Shown here piece by piece: positions 4,913 through 7,807 of a stretch of 7,807 nt of DNA. Source of the DNA: Candidatus Omnitrophota bacterium. Its GTDB lineage: Bacteria > Omnitrophota > Gorgyraeia > Gygaellales > Profunditerraquicolaceae. The notes under the pieces are model-generated. The model searched no databases. It was not told where the DNA came from and saw nothing but the letters and a program-made list of their open reading frames with translations. Positions within the stretch are counted from its first letter, which is position 1. Each line of letters opens with the position of its first letter. The stretch spans positions 1 through 7,807 of the forward strand of contig JACRHO010000084.1 in assembly GCA_016212045.1 (NCBI GenBank). The letters run 5' to 3'. A program made the position numbers and the translations under genes.

Positions 4913-6427
4913 ATGGCAAAGAAGACAACTAAGAAGTTAAACGAAACAAAAGAAAACAAAGCAACACTGCGTTGGAATGGAGGGGTTAACCAAAATGACA
5001 TTAAAAAGGTAACTCAGCTTATCCAGGAAAATAATATTGAGATTGTGGATTTGAAATTTAATGATCTGCCAGGCTTATGGCAGCATTTTTCGATTCCTGC
5101 AACTGAATTGTCCGAAATCGATGATCCCGTAAAGAGTATCTGGGCTGAAGGTATTGGTTTTGATGGGTCCTCTATCAGGGGATTCCAGAAGATTCAAGAA
5201 TCAGACATGATTTTGCAGTTAGACCCCTCGACTGCCGTAGTTGACCCGGCCTGCGAAGTGCCTACTTTAAGTATCCTCTGTGATATCTATGACCCAATCA
5301 CCAAAAAGGCCTACTCCAGAGATCCCCGCTATGTAGCCAAAAAAGCCGCAGAATATTTAAGGAGCACTGGCATTGCCGATACAAGTTACTGGGGCCCGGA
5401 GATGGAATTTTTTATCTTTAATGATATCCGTTTTGACCAGACAGAAAATTCGGGTTACTATTTTATTGATTCTACTGAAGGTGAATGGAATTCCGGCCGG
5501 GATGAGAAGCCAAATTTAGGTTATAAGCCGCGTTATAAAGAAGGGTATTTTCCAGTCCCGCCACATGATTCCTTGCAGGACTTAAGAAGTAAGATTATTT
5601 TGGCTATGATCAAGGCGGGAATTGGTATAGAAGTGCATCACCACGAGGTGGCTACTGCCGGACAGTGTGAGATTGATATGCGCTTTGGTACCCTGGTAAA
5701 AATGGCAGATAACTGCCTGATGTATAAATATATTGTGAAAAATATTGCCAAGAAAAATAATATGGTAGCCACTTTCATGCCCAAGCCGCTTTTCGGCGAT
5801 AATGGTTCGGGGATGCATACACATCAGTCCCTTTGGAAGGATGGTAAAAATATTTTCTTTGACCCCAAAGGTTATGCGCTTATTTCTCAGACCGCTAAAT
5901 ATTATATTGGTGGCCTATTGAAACATGCGCCAGCATTGATGGCCTTTTGTGCGCCGACCACCAATTCCTACAAGCGACTTGTGCCCGGCTATGAAGCGCC
6001 GGTTAATCTTGCCTATTCGCAGAGGAATCGTTCGGCAGCAGTGCGTATTCCGGTTTATACCGAGAATCCTAGGACCAAGAGGATTGAATTTAGGCCGCCG
6101 GATAATTCCTGCAACCCCTATTTAGCTTTTGCCGCAATGCTGATGGCGGGAATTGATGGTATTCAGAATAAGATTGATCCCGGTGAACCCTTAGATAAGA
6201 ATACCTATGAATTAACACCAGAAGAAGCGGCAAAGGTTCCTACGGTTACTGGGTCATTGGAAGAATCACTTGCTGCCTTAGAGAATGATTACAAATTCCT
6301 TTTAAAAGGCGATGTTTTCACGCAGGATGTAATTGATGTCTGGATTGAATACAAGAAAGAAAAAGAGATAGATGCTGTGCGTCTACGTCCACATCCTTAC
6401 GAGTTTTATTTGTATTTTGATATTTAA
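4913..6427 (+). CDS. glnA: Glutamine synthetase, type I
   Basis: Makes glutamine from glutamate, ammonium and ATP in the cytoplasm, as a dodecamer in this class. The 504-residue protein has the ordered family motifs [10 protein letters not shown] (82-91), EMEFFIFND (163-171), [17 protein letters not shown] (242-258), [16 protein letters not shown] (291-306), [15 protein letters not shown] (351-365) and [14 protein letters not shown] (390-403). Tyr432 in [10 protein letters not shown] lines up with the tyrosine adenylylated in enteric enzymes (KNLYDLPPEE). The tail [15 protein letters not shown] is complete. The protein is longer than the roughly 470 usual residues because of a Lys/Thr-rich N-terminal extension of about 26 residues before the catalytic N-domain. 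The ATG at 4913 is supported by AAAGGAG (4896-4902). A 14-bp inverted repeat lies in its leader and an amidotransferase gene begins 8 nt downstream. Confidence 0.98.
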   Translation: MAKKTTKKLNETKENKATLRWNGGVNQNDIKKVTQLIQENNIEIVDLKFNDLPGLWQHFSIPATELSEIDDPVKSIWAEGIGFDGSSIRGFQKIQESDMILQLDPSTAVVDPACEVPTLSILCDIYDPITKKAYSRDPRYVAKKAAEYLRSTGIADTSYWGPEMEFFIFNDIRFDQTENSGYYFIDSTEGEWNSGRDEKPNLGYKPRYKEGYFPVPPHDSLQDLRSKIILAMIKAGIGIEVHHHEVATAGQCEIDMRFGTLVKMADNCLMYKYIVKNIAKKNNMVATFMPKPLFGDNGSGMHTHQSLWKDGKNIFFDPKGYALISQTAKYYIGGLLKHAPALMAFCAPTTNSYKRLVPGYEAPVNLAYSQRNRSAAVRIPVYTENPRTKRIEFRPPDNSCNPYLAFAAMLMAGIDGIQNKIDPGEPLDKNTYELTPEEAAKVPTVTGSLEESLAALENDYKFLLKGDVFTQDVIDVWIEYKKEKEIDAVRLRPHPYEFYLYFDI

Positions 6428-6435
6428 TTGTTTAT

Positions 6436-7164
6436 ATGCCCAAAGAAATTTTAGTTCTCAAGCACATTGATATCGAAGGACCAGGCAGTATGGAGGATTT
6501 TTTTCGGAATACTGCCTGGAATCTTCGGGTAATCGACTTAAGTGCGGGAGAGTTACGGTCAAAGGATGTTGCGGATGTAGTAGCAATAATATCTCTCGGC
6601 GGGCCGATGAATGTTTATGAAGATGATAAATACCCTTTTCTAAAAGATGAGGATAAATTTTTAAGAAAAGCAATCCGCGAAGAAACCCCTGTTTTGGGTA
6701 TTTGTCTGGGCGCACAACTTTTGGCTCGTGCCTTTGATGCAAAAGTTAAAAAAGCCCCCGGAAAAGAGATTGGCTGGTATAAAGTGAATTTGACTAATGA
6801 CGGCAGGCGTGATCCATTATTCGAGAATCTACCTCTGGAATTGGATGTTTTTCAGTGGCACCAAGATTCATTTGAAATTCCCAAAGGCGCAGCGCTTCTG
6901 GCAGAATCTCTAAGCTGTCCCAACCAGGCCTTTAGATTCGGCAGGAACGCCTATGGGCTACAGTTTCATATTGAAGTTACGCCGGAAATGGTTGAGTCCT
7001 GGATAGACAACTATATAAAAAAGGAAGCAGTGGAATTTAATCCTAAAGACATGCTTATTGAAAGCTATAAGAGAAAAGAAACTTTTAGAAGGCAGGCCGA
7101 TATAGTTTATTTTAATTTTGCCAGAGTTATAGCAGAATCACAGAAAAGAAGAGGAGTAGATTAA
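6436..7164 (+). CDS. Class I glutamine amidotransferase, stand-alone (GMP-synthase-GATase-like)
   Basis: Hydrolyses glutamine and would pass the ammonia to an acceptor. The 242-residue protein is a triad-type GATase: nucleophile Cys90 in VLGICLGAQLLA, and His178 and Glu180 in LQFHIEVTPE. The oxyanion-type segment SLGGPMNVYEDD lies at 53-64. The central QWHQDSFEIPKGA is typical of the COG0518 GMP-synthase-like group. There is no ATP-pyrophosphatase domain, so it is not a full GuaA. A basic helical tail of about 55 residues (195-242) follows the domain. It starts 8 nt after the glnA stop without a clear ribosome site, which points to translational coupling with glnA. The substrate is unknown; possible roles are gamma-glutamyl hydrolysis or amidation with an unlinked partner. 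Confidence 0.88.
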   Translation: MPKEILVLKHIDIEGPGSMEDFFRNTAWNLRVIDLSAGELRSKDVADVVAIISLGGPMNVYEDDKYPFLKDEDKFLRKAIREETPVLGICLGAQLLARAFDAKVKKAPGKEIGWYKVNLTNDGRRDPLFENLPLELDVFQWHQDSFEIPKGAALLAESLSCPNQAFRFGRNAYGLQFHIEVTPEMVESWIDNYIKKEAVEFNPKDMLIESYKRKETFRRQADIVYFNFARVIAESQKRRGVD

Positions 7165-7213
7165 AATTTTTTGTCTGGGTCTGCTTAACTATTAGGCAAG
7201 TTTTGATGAGCGA

Positions 7214-7447
7214 ATGGATATTATAGAAAAGAAGATTATTGAATTAGACGATTCCCTGTATAGAGAAAAACAGGGCACTTTATACAAATATGTCTTAGAG
7301 GCGATTGAGAGGCCATTGATTGAACATGCCCTGGAACGCACGTATGGCAATCAGCTAAAGGCAGCCAAGATATTGGGAATTAATCGTAATACCATGCGCA
7401 CCAAGATTAAAAAGTTGGGAATCGATCCCAATAAATGGAAGATATGA
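7214..7447 (+). CDS. Stand-alone Fis-type helix-turn-helix DNA-binding protein
   Basis: The 77-residue product matches the DNA-binding domain found at the C-terminus of NtrC-type activators and in Fis. It has a dimer-forming helix pair (GTLYKYVLEAIERPLIEHAL, about residues 21-40), then [28 protein letters not shown] (43-70), a clear helix-turn-helix with the hallmark GNQ.KAA..LGI.RNT. No AAA+ or receiver domain is attached, and an in-frame TAG at 7193 rules out a longer form here. The ribosome site is weak (GATGAG). It starts 49 nt after the amidotransferase gene and its stop overlaps the gltB start (TGATG), so it is coupled to glutamate synthase. It may regulate this locus, possibly by binding the dyads seen upstream; that is inference. 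Confidence 0.85.
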   Translation: MDIIEKKIIELDDSLYREKQGTLYKYVLEAIERPLIEHALERTYGNQLKAAKILGINRNTMRTKIKKLGIDPNKWKI

Positions 7448-7807
7448 TGAGAGGACTTTACGATTCTAGGTTTGAGCACGATTCCTGCGGGGTGGGCTTT
7501 GTCTGCGATATTAAAGGAAGGCCCTCACATGAGATTATCAGGCAAGGTCTGGAAGTCTTAAGGCGGCTCTCTCACCGCGGGGCAACCGGCAGCGATCCCA
7601 AAACCGGAGACGGGGCAGGAATATTAATTCAGATTCCGCATGCATTCTTAAAGAAAGTCTGCCCCCAAAGTAAAATCACTTTGCCTAATTTTGGTGAGTA
7701 CGCCACAGGCCTAATCTTTCTGCCGCAGGATAAAGATGAGCGTGAATTTTGTAAGAAAGTGATTGAAGAGGCCGTAAAGGAAGAAAAGCAGAAATTCTTA
7801 GGCTGGC
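7447..7807 (+). CDS. gltB: Glutamate synthase (GOGAT) large subunit, N-terminal part (3' partial)
   Basis: The large subunit makes glutamate from glutamine and 2-oxoglutarate. Only the first 120 codons are present. They belong to the class II amidotransferase domain: Cys14 in HDSCGVGFVCD is the expected nucleophile, exposed after removal of a 13-residue propeptide as in known GltB enzymes. LSHRGATGSDPKTGDGAGILIQIP, read across the window, is the conserved glutaminase core. Two ATGs are possible, at 7444 and 7447. The second is preferred because GGAAG (7437-7441) is 5 nt away, and it overlaps the Fis-type gene's stop by one base. Together with glnA upstream it completes the GS-GOGAT cycle. The synthase and FMN domains should continue beyond the window. 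Confidence 0.95.
   Translation, partial: MRGLYDSRFEHDSCGVGFVCDIKGRPSHEIIRQGLEVLRRLSHRGATGSDPKTGDGAGILIQIPHAFLKKVCPQSKITLPNFGEYATGLIFLPQDKDEREFCKKVIEEAVKEEKQKFLGW

Noticed and set aside
7195..7208. Third copy of the GG-N10-TG element before the Fis-type gene (AGGCAAGTTTTGATG)
   Set aside because: It matches blocks 1 and 2 poorly beyond GGCA, and lies only a few bases from the start codon.

Overview
The window is a nitrogen-assimilation locus with every recognisable gene on the + strand. It opens inside a glutamine-dependent NAD+ synthetase gene, followed 3 nt later by a small sigma-70-like factor. Next comes a leader rich in hairpins, then a set made of an atypical PII protein, an outer-membrane beta-barrel protein, an ammonium channel (amt) and a second, more standard PII protein (glnK). 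A further hairpin-rich leader precedes a small unknown protein of 86 residues, and then a run of glutamine synthetase (glnA), a free-standing class I glutamine amidotransferase, a stand-alone Fis-type helix-turn-helix protein, and the start of the glutamate synthase large subunit (gltB), which is cut by the window end.

The organism has an outer membrane: the protein at 1905-2726 has a signal peptide and a C-terminal beta-strand ending in Phe. Base composition is moderately AT-rich, and most starts have clear AGGAGG-type ribosome sites. The gene style resembles uncultured Gram-negative lineages such as Omnitrophota, but that is an impression and cannot be proved from this window.

The genes fit one pathway. 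Amt admits ammonium, GlnK-type PII would gate Amt, glutamine synthetase makes glutamine, and glutamate synthase returns glutamate. The amidotransferase and NadE are glutamine users. Control appears unusual. Neither PII protein has the tyrosine that is uridylylated in E. coli (Tyr51): the first has lost seven T-loop residues and the second has Glu at that position. The glutamine synthetase nevertheless keeps a tyrosine at the usual adenylylation position.

The most interesting non-coding signal is a diverged repeat found at 1397-1468, before the first PII gene, and at 4409-4510, after glnK. Each copy has a 34-nt block (26 of 34 identical, no gaps), a 17-nt block (15 of 17 identical) and a hairpin beginning GGCGTTC followed by a T-rich tract. 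The first copy is followed by two mutually exclusive hairpins, the second of them terminator-like, just before the PII ribosome site. This suggests a shared nitrogen-responsive promoter with transcription attenuation, or a pair of small RNAs. No stretch over 300 bases lacks a gene. I saw no tRNA, rRNA, CRISPR array or insertion sequence.
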